From the NCBI GenBank assembly GCA_934101745.1, contig CAKOSD010000017.1:1-12537 (forward strand): a DNA stretch of 12,537 nucleotides, read 5' to 3'. The notes beneath the pieces were generated by a model. It saw only the letters and a list, made by a program, of their open reading frames with translations. It was not told where the DNA came from and did not search any database. Of the stretch, positions 1-9,221 are shown one piece after another. Source of the DNA: an uncultured Bacilli bacterium (GTDB taxonomy: Bacteria > Bacillota_I > Bacilli_A > RF39 > UBA660). The stretch's first letter is position 1; the number at the start of each line of letters is the position of its first letter. Position numbers and translations under genes: made by a program.

Positions 1-27
1 GAATAATATTATGCAATAAATCGTCGA

Positions 28-56
28 TTGTTATTTTTATAGTTTTAAAGTATAAT
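28..56 (+). promoter_or_regulatory. Sigma-A-type promoter of the giant NTase gene
   Basis: TTGTTA at 28-33 and a perfect TATAAT at 51-56 are separated by 17 nt, the ideal spacing for a housekeeping promoter. Transcription would start near 63, giving a leader of about 20 nt before the GTG start at 83. The hexamers are seen directly; activity is inferred. Confidence 0.7.
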
Positions 57-82
57 TAAGAAGATAATAGTAGAGGTGCCAA

Positions 83-3000
83 GTGAAAGAACATATTGAA
101 GAAGTAATAGCAAAAATTAAAAAAAATAGGGATGTAAGAAGTCTTAGAAATAGCTTAAGCTACGAAGAAAGGGATTATTTAGCTAGTAATATTAATGATT
201 TTTATCCTTATGGTTTAACAGAAAAAGAATTAATAACTTTTTATAAACAAATATATTCAGTAGATGAAGCCTTGGCTAAAATAGAAAGTACTAATGGTTT
301 AATGGAAAATGCAAGAATAATTGCTATAATATGTTTACCAGATTCTCTGAAAGAAAATTATATAAATCTTTATGATAATACTGAAATACAAGTTTTATTT
401 ATATCTACCTTTGATGCTGATGAATTAAAATTAAAATATTTGATGACTGGTAAATACGATGATTATGCTATGGATATTATTCCTTCTATGACTAATGATT
501 TTTTAAAAATGGAATATATTAATTCTTTAGAAGGAGCAGATAAAACGGCCAATCTAATACCTTATTTAGAATCAGACACTTTAAAAGAGAAATTTTTAAG
601 TAATAATTCTTTAACAGACAAAGAAAACTATGATATAACTGGCAGCATAAAAGATGAAAATGTATTTTTAAAATGTCTAAAGTTTAATAATGATGAAAAT
701 AAAAGAAAATTACTTATTTATAGGAAAAGCTACCATACTATGATTATGGGATTACAGCATATTGCCACTGAAACTATACGAAGAGATACTTATAATCATA
801 TTGTGAATAATGCATATGATATACCGCTTGATGATTATGATTACTTTTCTGATGAAGATAAGATAAAAATTTTCTTAAGAACTATTGATCACTTTGGAAA
901 ACTAGATGATGATTTTATTTTAAAACTAGCTACCAAATTTGATGACATTCCAGAAAAAGCACTTGTTTTAGCCAGATTAGAAGATAATAGTAAAAAGGAA
1001 GAATTACTTCCTATGCTTAACTATAACGTTAGTCTTATTTACTCTATAAATGAGGATAGAATAAAATATTCTTATTTAGATAAAATTCCAAGTAATTGGA
1101 ATCGTTGTTATCTTGTTAGCCAGTTTGAAAATCCTGAACTTAGGCTTTCCGCTTTACAATTTCTAAATGATGACGAAAATGAACTAAATATAGTAAGAAA
1201 ATTGCCAACTGAGGATTTAAAACTAAAAGCTTTAAAATATATAAATGACCATGGAATCGCTTCCAAAGTTTTAAGAAGCTTAGAAAGCACTTCTGATGAG
1301 GATAAATATCAATTTTTAAAAGAGTTAGAAAATGAAGGTATAATTGAGGCAGTCATAAAAAGTATGACAGATGATGACATAAAATATCGCAGTTTAAAAT
1401 ATTTAACTAATCCAAGTTTGAAAAATGATATAGTTATACATAGCATTACTGATAAAAACATAAAAATAGATTTCTTAAGTCAATTAGATGATGAGAATAT
1501 AAAAAAAAATATTATTATTTCAATTTATGATGATGTAACAAAATTAAGTTTACTAAATACAATTACTAATGATAATTATAAATTTGAAATAATTAACAAA
1601 TTTAGAGATAATGAATCAAAATTAATGGCACTAGAATACATTGACAACGATGAAATCAAAAAAAGAATAGTTGCTACTTCTTTTAATAGTGATTACTTAA
1701 TATTTAGATCCATAAAGTATTTTCATAAAGATAAAAATAAGGCATATGTAATTGAATTAATTAGTAGTCCTACTTTAAGATTAGATTGTATTTACTTCTT
1801 AAAAGATTTAGAAAATAAAACAGAAATTGTTAGTACGGTGAAAGATGAAGCCTTGCTTCAAAACTTTTTAATTAAATCCAAAGATGATGAATTAAAAGCC
1901 TTTGTTATTTCCATGTTGCCAACAGAAAAAATTATAAAAAACTTGAAATGTTTATCAGCTGATGACTTAAAAAAAGATGTCGTTATAAAGAAATTAAGTG
2001 AAGATAAATGGGAAGAAGCACTTAGATTTATATTTGATGAAAAATCCAAAGTTGGAATTATTACTAGATTTAATGATGATGCGACTAAAATAAAATATTT
2101 GGATATCATTAAAGACCGCTACTTACGAGCTTTAATTCTTTGTTCATTACAAGACCAAGAATTAAAAGTAGGTTTATTGCAAACGAAATGTGATAAAGTT
2201 ATGCAAGCATTCATTTTAATGGATAGTATATGGCCTTATAAATATGAAGTGTTAAAAAACTTTTACAGTGATATCGAAAAAAAAGAAGCTTTTAATTATT
2301 TGACTTTAAAATGTAATAATGATTTTGAATGGGGATATTATAGAGATTCTAACTATGATAAGATTATAGACTTAACTATTAAAGATGAAAATATTAAATT
2401 TGAAATGCTTCAAAAAATAACAAATAATAACTTAAAAGTAAAAATTATCTGTACCTTAAATGATAACTTAAAAATACAATCCTTGGCACTTTTTGAAGAG
2501 GAGAATTATAGAGCCGATATAATTAGAAATTTGTCTACTGATAAATTAAAATTAGAACATTTAACAAATATTAAAGATTTAAAAAATAGATTAGAAATTA
2601 TTTGTTCTTTAGATAAAGACGACTTAAAATTACCATTTTTAAATCAAAAGTTTAATGATAGCTATAATTATCCGATAATTGCATCTTTAAAAGCATTTAC
2701 TAATAGAATTAAAAGCTTTCCATTTTTAAAAGAAGAGGAAAATCAAAAAAGGTTTTGGCATACTAATTTAGATGAGACAGAAAAATTAGGCCTTGCTAAT
2801 GTAATTACTATGGTCTCAGATTCCTCAAAAAAATTAGAAATAAAAGAATTAGAGACGTTGGAAAATGGCTTAAAAAAATTAGAAAACAAAAAGATTATGG
2901 TTAAGTTATTAACATACATATTTAATAATCTAAATAATTTGGATTTAGTGAATAAATCAGGTGTTTTAATCGATATTTTTTCGAGTTTAGAATATACTAA

Positions 3001-5284
3001 TTCACTAGAATTATATGATATGAGTGATAGATTTGCTAATAGTATTTTAGCTAGTGATAATCCTAAAGAAACATTTAAGAAAATAGAAAGTATATTCTTA
3101 AAAAATAACCTTCCTACTTTTGCTAAAATATTTTTGTGTTTTGGTTATTTATACCCAGATTTAAAGAATATTAATATTACAGAAGAGCAATCTTCGCCAG
3201 AAATTGTTAATCCAAAACAAACAAGAAGAATGGAAATTACTGCTAGAAATGCTAGTAATAATACTAAAAGAATGCAGATATTCCTTAATGACTTAATTAG
3301 AATAGGAACACATTCTGGTAACCGAAGTCTTGTTAGCTACTTAGATAATATTGAAAATGGTGATAAGTTATTTAAAGCTTTAGAAAAAGGAATAATTAAT
3401 TATGATGACGTATCTTTAGAAGCAAAAGAAGTTTTGAAGATATATGAAAGTCATCTGGAGAGTTTATATTCTTATCTGAAAAAACAAGATGATTTAGATA
3501 TTTCTAAGCTTAGCGATATCGAAAAGATAAATTATTTGGCTCATAAATTTTATGGCAATGATGATTTAGCCCAGGCAATCAGTAATAGTCGTTATAGTCT
3601 ACCAGACAGGATTATTAGAAGTTTTGCTTATCAAGCCGGTTTTGATACTTTTGATAAGTTTAAGCAAGTTGTCATAAATACAAAGAAAGATAAAGAAAAA
3701 ATATCTATTAAGCGTTCTAAAGAATTAGAAAATAGTTCATTGCAATTAGAAAAAGGCGATTTAATTCGGGGTGTGGGTAATATTTATAGTATTGAAAGTA
3801 TCTTAATGGATGGTAATGTTTGCAAGGAATTTTTAGGTACTTTTGTAGGCAATAGTACATCTGATGCAACACCACTTGATATTGATTTGTCTTTAATTAT
3901 GGAAGATGGAAAAACTGTAAGTGAAAACATTGGTAGTTCGATTACAAGTAATAGCTATGGAAATATTTATTTTGTTATTAAGAAAGATAATCCTGGTATA
4001 AATTTAACAAGAAATAGTGATGGTTCTTTAACTGGTCATGCTTATGATTCTGGAAAGATGGAGCTATTTAGAACTTTAAGTAATAGGCATTTTGGTATAA
4101 GAACGGGTCTAGCCACTCCTGATATCGATTATATTATTTATCGAGAAGAAATGGAAAATTCTAATGACTTAAGTATTTTAAAAAATGAAATTGCCAAGAA
4201 TAATTTATATATACCCGTTGTTGATATGGATGGTAAATTAATATATACATACGAAGAATATGAGACTTTAAAAGCAAAAATGAATGGTTTATCATATTAT
4301 GGCAATAAGGAATATAATTTAAGTAGTTATAGTCCTTCAGAATATGTTAATAGATTAAATAATTTAGTAGAAAAAAATAGAGAAGATGTTTTAGCAAAGT
4401 CTAATCTTGTTTATCAGACTTTAGCATCTGCTATAAATCAGATTAACTTAGATGGCAAAAATTTAAATAGTGTTAAGGGTCTTGATACGGAGTTAACTAA
4501 AGGTAATGTTGAAGTCTTAGAAACCGGTTCTTCCGCAAGGGGTACCAATGTTCCTTCTGATTATGATTTTGATTATATCTTTAGATTAGATGCTGATATC
4601 ATGCGAGATAGTAGTAAGTTAATAGAATTTAAAACTAGATTTTGCAAGGCTTTGGGTATACCACCAATTACCGGTGATTTAAGAGATGTTACCGTAGATA
4701 TCCCAGGTTTAGGAGAAATTAAATTAGATGTAACTATTATTCAAAAAAATGATAAGTTAGAATATTCTACCGAGATGGCCTTAAATGATTATCTTACTAC
4801 TATTGGTAATAATGATCAGAAGGCAAGAGATGTCATAACCGCCAATGTTATCTTAGCCAAATTGTTATTTAAAAATGCGGACTGTTATAAAAATTGTCGT
4901 AAGGATTCTAATCAAGGTGGCTTAGGAGGCGTTGGTACTGAAAACTGGATAATTCAAAACGGTGGTACTTTAGAAAGTGCCGCTAAGAGTTTCTTAGGAG
5001 TTGCGGAAGGTAAAACTTTTGAAGAATTTAAAAAAGTATATCATGTTCATGATTATGGGAAAAATCATATGTACCGAGATAAAAACTTATATCCTTATGA
5101 TGATTTTATCTATAATAACATGAACGCAACCGGTTATGAAAAAATGAAAAATGTTTTAAATAAGTATTTCCAATACTTAAAAGGAGATAACCTAGCCTTA
5201 CCCGAGATAGATAAAATTATAGCCGAATTAGAAAATAAAATGTCCATAGCGGCTAGTAAATCTTCAAAAACGACCCATATTTAA
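83..5284 (+). CDS. Giant helical-repeat protein with C-terminal CCA/OAS/CD-NTase-type nucleotidyltransferase domain
   Basis: This is a 1733-residue protein with no signal peptide or membrane segment, so probably cytosolic. The GTG start is supported by AGAGGTG at 72-78, 6 nt upstream. Residues about 80-920 are a run of short amphipathic helices repeating every 13-14 residues, with a K near the start and L/I/F in the core. Residues about 1045-1225 are helical. Residues about 1226-1440 form an alpha/beta domain with R1229-G1230, a GNVCKEFLG segment (1244-1252), GIRTG (1338-1342) and LYIPVVD (1375-1381). The C-terminal domain (about 1450-1733) has the nucleotidyltransferase motif G1482-S1483, 11 residues, then D1495-F-D1497, with the third metal-ligand Asp probably D1549 in IKLDV. 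GGLGGVGTEN at 1612-1621 resembles the substrate-binding helix region of archaeal CCA enzymes and OAS. The family transfers NMP to RNA, protein or another nucleotide; the substrate here is unknown. Known single-domain relatives are about 300-450 residues, so the N-terminal extension is exceptional. No recognisable effector gene lies beside it. Confidence 0.8.
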   Translation: MKEHIEEVIAKIKKNRDVRSLRNSLSYEERDYLASNINDFYPYGLTEKELITFYKQIYSVDEALAKIESTNGLMENARIIAIICLPDSLKENYINLYDNTEIQVLFISTFDADELKLKYLMTGKYDDYAMDIIPSMTNDFLKMEYINSLEGADKTANLIPYLESDTLKEKFLSNNSLTDKENYDITGSIKDENVFLKCLKFNNDENKRKLLIYRKSYHTMIMGLQHIATETIRRDTYNHIVNNAYDIPLDDYDYFSDEDKIKIFLRTIDHFGKLDDDFILKLATKFDDIPEKALVLARLEDNSKKEELLPMLNYNVSLIYSINEDRIKYSYLDKIPSNWNRCYLVSQFENPELRLSALQFLNDDENELNIVRKLPTEDLKLKALKYINDHGIASKVLRSLESTSDEDKYQFLKELENEGIIEAVIKSMTDDDIKYRSLKYLTNPSLKNDIVIHSITDKNIKIDFLSQLDDENIKKNIIISIYDDVTKLSLLNTITNDNYKFEIINKFRDNESKLMALEYIDNDEIKKRIVATSFNSDYLIFRSIKYFHKDKNKAYVIELISSPTLRLDCIYFLKDLENKTEIVSTVKDEALLQNFLIKSKDDELKAFVISMLPTEKIIKNLKCLSADDLKKDVVIKKLSEDKWEEALRFIFDEKSKVGIITRFNDDATKIKYLDIIKDRYLRALILCSLQDQELKVGLLQTKCDKVMQAFILMDSIWPYKYEVLKNFYSDIEKKEAFNYLTLKCNNDFEWGYYRDSNYDKIIDLTIKDENIKFEMLQKITNNNLKVKIICTLNDNLKIQSLALFEEENYRADIIRNLSTDKLKLEHLTNIKDLKNRLEIICSLDKDDLKLPFLNQKFNDSYNYPIIASLKAFTNRIKSFPFLKEEENQKRFWHTNLDETEKLGLANVITMVSDSSKKLEIKELETLENGLKKLENKKIMVKLLTYIFNNLNNLDLVNKSGVLIDIFSSLEYTNSLELYDMSDRFANSILASDNPKETFKKIESIFLKNNLPTFAKIFLCFGYLYPDLKNINITEEQSSPEIVNPKQTRRMEITARNASNNTKRMQIFLNDLIRIGTHSGNRSLVSYLDNIENGDKLFKALEKGIINYDDVSLEAKEVLKIYESHLESLYSYLKKQDDLDISKLSDIEKINYLAHKFYGNDDLAQAISNSRYSLPDRIIRSFAYQAGFDTFDKFKQVVINTKKDKEKISIKRSKELENSSLQLEKGDLIRGVGNIYSIESILMDGNVCKEFLGTFVGNSTSDATPLDIDLSLIMEDGKTVSENIGSSITSNSYGNIYFVIKKDNPGINLTRNSDGSLTGHAYDSGKMELFRTLSNRHFGIRTGLATPDIDYIIYREEMENSNDLSILKNEIAKNNLYIPVVDMDGKLIYTYEEYETLKAKMNGLSYYGNKEYNLSSYSPSEYVNRLNNLVEKNREDVLAKSNLVYQTLASAINQINLDGKNLNSVKGLDTELTKGNVEVLETGSSARGTNVPSDYDFDYIFRLDADIMRDSSKLIEFKTRFCKALGIPPITGDLRDVTVDIPGLGEIKLDVTIIQKNDKLEYSTEMALNDYLTTIGNNDQKARDVITANVILAKLLFKNADCYKNCRKDSNQGGLGGVGTENWIIQNGGTLESAAKSFLGVAEGKTFEEFKKVYHVHDYGKNHMYRDKNLYPYDDFIYNNMNATGYEKMKNVLNKYFQYLKGDNLALPEIDKIIAELENKMSIAASKSSKTTHI

Positions 5285-5406
5285 AAAATAAACCAGATTA
5301 TAACTAGCATTTTCCAATAATTATCTTCAAAATATCTTTAAAACTTAAAACTTTTTCTTTAACCTGATAATAATTTATGATATAAAAGAAAAGGTGAATG
5401 AAAATA

Positions 5407-6000
5407 ATGAATGAATTTGAATATCTAGAAGAACAAACCAGAAAACAACAAGCCTTCATAGAAGGACTAAAGGCTCAAAAAATAAATCTTTATAGTGATA
5501 CTTTATTACAAGAAATGAGTACTTTAGATTACTTAGGAATACCTTTTTTAATATGCGCTACTAATAGTTTTTTTAAAAATATGTATTATGAGGATATCTT
5601 AATGATTATGGCCTCTCTTTTAACTAAATATGGTATAGTAAAAATCTTAAAAGATGATAAAGATAAGCATTTAATTTTCTTAGAACAAGATAATCATAAA
5701 TATCTTTTTGATATTAGCGGTGGCTTAGTCTATGCTTATGATACTTATTTAACTTTGGAAAATACTTCTTTAATAGAAATAATTAATGTCTTGGCAATAA
5801 AAGACTATATCTTAAAAAGTAATAATATTACGAGAATTTACCATGATGATTCTAGAAGAATTGTTTTAAATGACCAGGCTCTTAATAATTATAAGTTAGG
5901 AATAGATAAAATGGATTTTGCTTTTATTACTATGTTAAGTGATTACCTTTTAAATAAGCCTGATAGTCTTAAAGGTGTCAAATTTCAGTTAAAAAAGTAA
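5407..6000 (+). CDS. Uncharacterised soluble protein, paralogue of the next gene; possibly degenerate transglutaminase/papain-like fold
   Basis: This encodes 197 residues from ATG 5407. I prefer this start to the in-frame ATG at 5398 because the AAGGTGA ribosome binding site (5391-5397) lies 9 nt before 5407 but touches 5398. There is no signal peptide or membrane helix. It aligns along most of its length with the following gene: DTLL...LDY..IPFL near 31-48, a helical block near 61-72, then a strand pair ending KYLFDI (98-103) and LVYAYDTY (107-114). The order helix, HLIF strand (H88), KYLFD (D102) resembles the His-Asp half of a transglutaminase-like or papain-fold domain. No Cys sits at the expected helix start, so any such fold would be inactive. 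That assignment is inference and weak; the paralogy is clear by eye. No convincing promoter or terminator was seen around it. Confidence 0.75.
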   Translation: MNEFEYLEEQTRKQQAFIEGLKAQKINLYSDTLLQEMSTLDYLGIPFLICATNSFFKNMYYEDILMIMASLLTKYGIVKILKDDKDKHLIFLEQDNHKYLFDISGGLVYAYDTYLTLENTSLIEIINVLAIKDYILKSNNITRIYHDDSRRIVLNDQALNNYKLGIDKMDFAFITMLSDYLLNKPDSLKGVKFQLKK

Positions 6001-6007
6001 AAAATTA

Positions 6008-6036
6008 TTGCTTAAATAAAAAGATTGTGGTATAAG
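6008..6036 (+). promoter_or_regulatory. Extended -10 sigma-A promoter of the second paralogue
   Basis: TTGCTT (6008-6013), a 17-nt spacer, TG one base upstream of the -10 (6028-6029), and TATAAG (6031-6036). It lies just after the stop codon of the upstream paralogue and about 24 nt before the next ATG, so the two paralogues can be expressed separately. Confidence 0.65.
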
Positions 6037-6059
6037 ATTAAATACAAAGGAGCCACATT

Positions 6060-6659
6060 ATGACCAATCAACTAAAAAAATTATGGGAAGATATGAAAAC
6101 TAATATTAAAATTAGAAAGGGAATTAACGAAGGTAAAATCACAAAATATGATGCTACTTTATTAGATAAAATAAAATCATATGATTATTATAATGTTCCT
6201 ATGTTAGTTTATCTTTTAAATCCTTCTCTAGGTAATTATAGTCATGAAATGTCTTTAGGACTTGCTAGTATCTTAGTTAATGAAAATCCTGTTTTTTTAC
6301 TTAAATTACCTCATCTAGATTATTATTTAATTGAAGTTACCATTAATAATAAGAAATATATTTATGATATTAATAAGTGCTTAGTCTATGATGAAGAATA
6401 CTATTTTTCTCTTAATCCTAATCCTAATTATGAAAAAATCATTTTTACTAAAGAAATTGCTGCTAATATAGTTACTAATGACTTTTTAATGCCAGTAGAT
6501 ATTTCCAGTACTGCTAGAAATATCTTAGTTGCCATAATCTTAGATGATTATGCAAACGGAGTATATGATAGTGTTAAAATGCTTTTAACTTTAGAAAAAT
6601 ATCTCAAAGAAAAAGAAGAACAAATTAAGTTAGAAAGAATTAAAAATTTTAAATTTTAA
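6060..6659 (+). CDS. Uncharacterised soluble protein, second paralogue of the pair
   Basis: This encodes 199 residues. ATG 6060 is preceded by AAAGGAG (6046-6052) with a 7-nt gap. It shares with its upstream neighbour the blocks YDATLL...YDYYNVPML (30-49), an amphipathic helix at about 61-72, and KKYIYDINKCLVYDEEYYFSL (98-118; D103 aligns with D102 of the neighbour). The His of the neighbour's HLIF strand is Y here. The last 40 residues are highly charged and probably a long helix. If the fold is transglutaminase-like, as the YDxxxxxxYDxxxY pattern hints, neither Cys nor His of a triad is kept. Function unknown. Its own promoter and a downstream terminator make it a single-gene unit. Confidence 0.75.
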   Translation: MTNQLKKLWEDMKTNIKIRKGINEGKITKYDATLLDKIKSYDYYNVPMLVYLLNPSLGNYSHEMSLGLASILVNENPVFLLKLPHLDYYLIEVTINNKKYIYDINKCLVYDEEYYFSLNPNPNYEKIIFTKEIAANIVTNDFLMPVDISSTARNILVAIILDDYANGVYDSVKMLLTLEKYLKEKEEQIKLERIKNFKF

Positions 6660-6669
6660 AATAGAAAAT

Positions 6670-6698
6670 AAGTCTTTTAAGGAAGGCTTTTTTCTTTT
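6670..6698 (+). terminator. Intrinsic terminator after the paralogue pair
   Basis: AAGTCTT (6670-6676) pairs with AAGGCTT (6683-6689) through one G-U, with a 6-nt loop, followed by a T-rich tract to 6698 interrupted by one C. It begins 10 nt after the stop codon of the second paralogue and separates it from the ABC transporter gene. Confidence 0.75.
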
Positions 6699-6723
6699 AA
6701 AAAAGATAATTTTATTATATACT
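6695..6723 (+). promoter_or_regulatory. Weak candidate promoter for the ABC transporter gene
   Basis: TATACT (6718-6723) is a good -10 box. The best -35 at 17 nt is only TTTTAA (6695-6700), lying in the T-tract of the preceding terminator. AAAGGA at 6735-6740 then serves the ATG at 6747. The -10 is reasonable, the -35 poor. Confidence 0.35.
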
Positions 6724-6746
6724 ATATTTATAGTAAAGGATTATAT

Positions 6747-9215
6747 ATGATAGAATTAGTAAATGTTAAAAAAACTTATAAAGCTAAAAAAACTAGCGCT
6801 ACTATTGCTTTAGATGGCATAAATTTTAAAATACCAAGTAAAGGTTTATACTTTATAACGGGCGAAAGTGGTTCCGGCAAATCAACCCTTCTTAATGTCT
6901 CAGGAGGACTAGATAAGATTGACAGTGGCTCCATCAAAATTGGCAATCTTAATTTAGAAAATTTAAGCAAGAAAGATTTAGTAAAATATCGTAATACCTG
7001 TGTTGGTTTTATCTTTCAAGATTATAATTTATTCTTAGAATATAATGTCTATGATAATGTGAAATTAGCCTTAGAACTTAGTAATCAAAATAATAATACT
7101 AATATCGATGAAATTTTAAAAAGAGTAGGTTTATATGATTTAAGACTCCGTAATATTAATGAATTATCCGGTGGTCAAAGACAAAGAGTAGCCATCGCTA
7201 GAGCCCTCGTTAAAAATCCCCAACTGATTTTAGCCGATGAACCAACTGGTAACTTAGATAGCGTTACTTCAAGACAGATAATGGCTCTTTTAAAAGAGAT
7301 AAGTACAGATAAATGCGTTATTGTTGTTACCCATGATAAAACTTTAGCCCATGAATTTGGTAACGGCTTTATTACTATGCAAGATGGTAAAGTCATAACC
7401 GATACCATTGTGGCTTTAAAGGATGATGATAAAAATATACTTCTAAGAACTTCTAACTTTAAAAGTCGTTATGCCTTAAAATTTATGCTTCATAATATGA
7501 AGATGAAACCTGTTAAGTTTGTCATGACCACCTTACTTACGGCCTTTGCTCTAACTTTAGTCTGTTTGATGTTTACCTTTGTTTTCTTTAATAAACAGGA
7601 ATTTGCTTCAAATGTTTTAACCAAGCATAAGGTTGATAAAATAGCCATTAGTCCGGTAACTTGTTTTAAAGACAAAGCCTATTCCGATTATGTTGATTGT
7701 AATCCCAAATATTTTAATGGCAATGATGAGACCTTAAAATTAGGAAGCCCTGCTTATTATAATCGGGATAATGAATTTACTCTTAAATTTGGTGAACCTG
7801 ATAATATTACTGAGGCCATTCCTAGTTATAGAAATATCGTTGAATTAAAAGATGATAGTTTAATTACTTTATATTTAGGGCATTTACCATTAAACGATGC
7901 CGAAATAGTAATAGATAAAAATATCGCTTACGATATTATAAAATATGGTATTTATGATATTAATCAAAACTTAATTAAACCAACTACCATGGAAGATATC
8001 ATAAATTTACAAATTAATTTAGGCAAATATCCCGTAACTATCGTAGGTATTAATGAATTTAATAGTGATGCCGAGTTTACAGATCTGCGTAGTGATGTTA
8101 AAACCAATCTAAAATTACAAGATTACTTTAAAAGTTACACTGAAGATAATAATATCTATGTCAAAGGCTTTATTGATAATAAAGAATTAGTTTACAGCAA
8201 AGAGGAAATGCTTAGTAAATTTATTATTAATTTTATAAGCAAATTTAATACTAATGTCTATGGTATGTTACATAATCTTAAATACTATGAGACTGGGGAG
8301 TATTATGATTTAGATTTTAATTTGACTAATCAGGCACTAAGTAGTAACGAAGTTATTGTAAGTGCGAGTGATATTTTAAATTATAATTCACCAACAACTG
8401 GTAATATTGGCAAAAAATTTACGGAATTTCAAAAGGAAAATAGTAATTTAAGTTATAGTGAGGCCTTACCCGTATTTATTAAGGATATAATTTTTAAATA
8501 TAAAGATGAATTTAGTTTAGTTTCACGCGATATGGTTAAAGTTTATAGAGATAATAATTATACTACCACTCTAAAAGTTGCCGGTATTACCTTTGATGAT
8601 TATAGTTATATTAGTCAAGAAATGTATAATAATGGCGATAAGAGTAAGAAATTTATTGAAAAAGTTTATATTGGTTTTAAAACAAAAGAAGAACTTAATA
8701 AATTGTTAAATAAATATGATTATATAGGTAATATTCTTAATGATGGAAATTTTCTAATTATGGATAGTGATTTAGGTTATGATATTAGTATGGTAGATAG
8801 TATTTATTATCACTTACATTCTTATCTAGTTATTATTGCTATTATTGTTGCTGTATTTGCCTTAGTTTTACTCTTTAATTTTATTAATACAACTATTAGT
8901 TATGCGAAGAAAAATATTGGAATTTTAAAAAGTTTAGGGGCTAAAAACAAAGATATTTATAAAATATTTACTTATGAGGCTTTCATTATTACCGTTATTG
9001 CCTTTATTATATCCTTATTTATGTGGATAGGGGCTTGTAATCTTGCTAATAAAATGTTCTTTGACAATTACAAGTATATTGGCGGTATCCAGATAAATGC
9101 CCTTGCTCCTTTTCTAACTTTAGGTTTTGGTCTAATTTTATCTTGGCTTTTAAGTTTAGCAAATTGTAGTAGAATAAATAAGATGCAACCTGTCGATGCC
9201 ATCTTAAATAAATAA
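6747..9215 (+). CDS. Fused ABC ATPase-permease, MacB/FtsX (type VII) family
   Basis: This 822-residue protein combines a nucleotide-binding domain and a permease. Residues 1-225 carry every ATPase motif: Walker A GESGSGKST (39-47), Q-loop Q91, signature LSGGQ (140-144), Walker B LILADE (160-165) with catalytic E165, and H-loop H196. The permease has one membrane helix at about 258-281, a large extracytoplasmic domain (about 282-690), and three more helices at about 694-717, 744-763 and 785-806, the 1+3 FtsX/MacB layout. GILKSLGAKNKDI after the second helix matches the coupling-helix region of this family. Such proteins use ATP to drive movement of the outer domain rather than classic import. 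In Firmicutes they are tied to peptide antibiotic resistance, lipid or cell-wall functions; the substrate cannot be read here. Start supported by AAAGGA with a 6-nt gap. No partner gene adjoins it. Confidence 0.92.
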   Translation: MIELVNVKKTYKAKKTSATIALDGINFKIPSKGLYFITGESGSGKSTLLNVSGGLDKIDSGSIKIGNLNLENLSKKDLVKYRNTCVGFIFQDYNLFLEYNVYDNVKLALELSNQNNNTNIDEILKRVGLYDLRLRNINELSGGQRQRVAIARALVKNPQLILADEPTGNLDSVTSRQIMALLKEISTDKCVIVVTHDKTLAHEFGNGFITMQDGKVITDTIVALKDDDKNILLRTSNFKSRYALKFMLHNMKMKPVKFVMTTLLTAFALTLVCLMFTFVFFNKQEFASNVLTKHKVDKIAISPVTCFKDKAYSDYVDCNPKYFNGNDETLKLGSPAYYNRDNEFTLKFGEPDNITEAIPSYRNIVELKDDSLITLYLGHLPLNDAEIVIDKNIAYDIIKYGIYDINQNLIKPTTMEDIINLQINLGKYPVTIVGINEFNSDAEFTDLRSDVKTNLKLQDYFKSYTEDNNIYVKGFIDNKELVYSKEEMLSKFIINFISKFNTNVYGMLHNLKYYETGEYYDLDFNLTNQALSSNEVIVSASDILNYNSPTTGNIGKKFTEFQKENSNLSYSEALPVFIKDIIFKYKDEFSLVSRDMVKVYRDNNYTTTLKVAGITFDDYSYISQEMYNNGDKSKKFIEKVYIGFKTKEELNKLLNKYDYIGNILNDGNFLIMDSDLGYDISMVDSIYYHLHSYLVIIAIIVAVFALVLLFNFINTTISYAKKNIGILKSLGAKNKDIYKIFTYEAFIITVIAFIISLFMWIGACNLANKMFFDNYKYIGGIQINALAPFLTLGFGLILSWLLSLANCSRINKMQPVDAILNK

Positions 9216-9221
9216 AAATAA

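Noticed and set aside
21..28. TCGTCGAT near the promoter of the giant gene as a 0A box
   Set aside because: It matches the consensus at only 6 of 8 positions and has no supporting context.
1108..2109. Minus-strand open frames opposite the giant gene
   Set aside because: They lie inside a long conserved + strand gene, have low-complexity S/L/F/K-rich translations and no plausible ribosome binding sites.
83..6659. CBASS-type defence operon (CD-NTase plus effector)
   Set aside because: The nucleotidyltransferase motif fits the superfamily, but no phospholipase, nuclease, membrane effector, Cap2/Cap3 or HORMA/TRIP13 gene is present beside it.
6776..7675. Minus-strand open frames opposite the ATPase domain
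   Set aside because: They mirror highly conserved ABC motifs in the other frame; shadows of the real gene.
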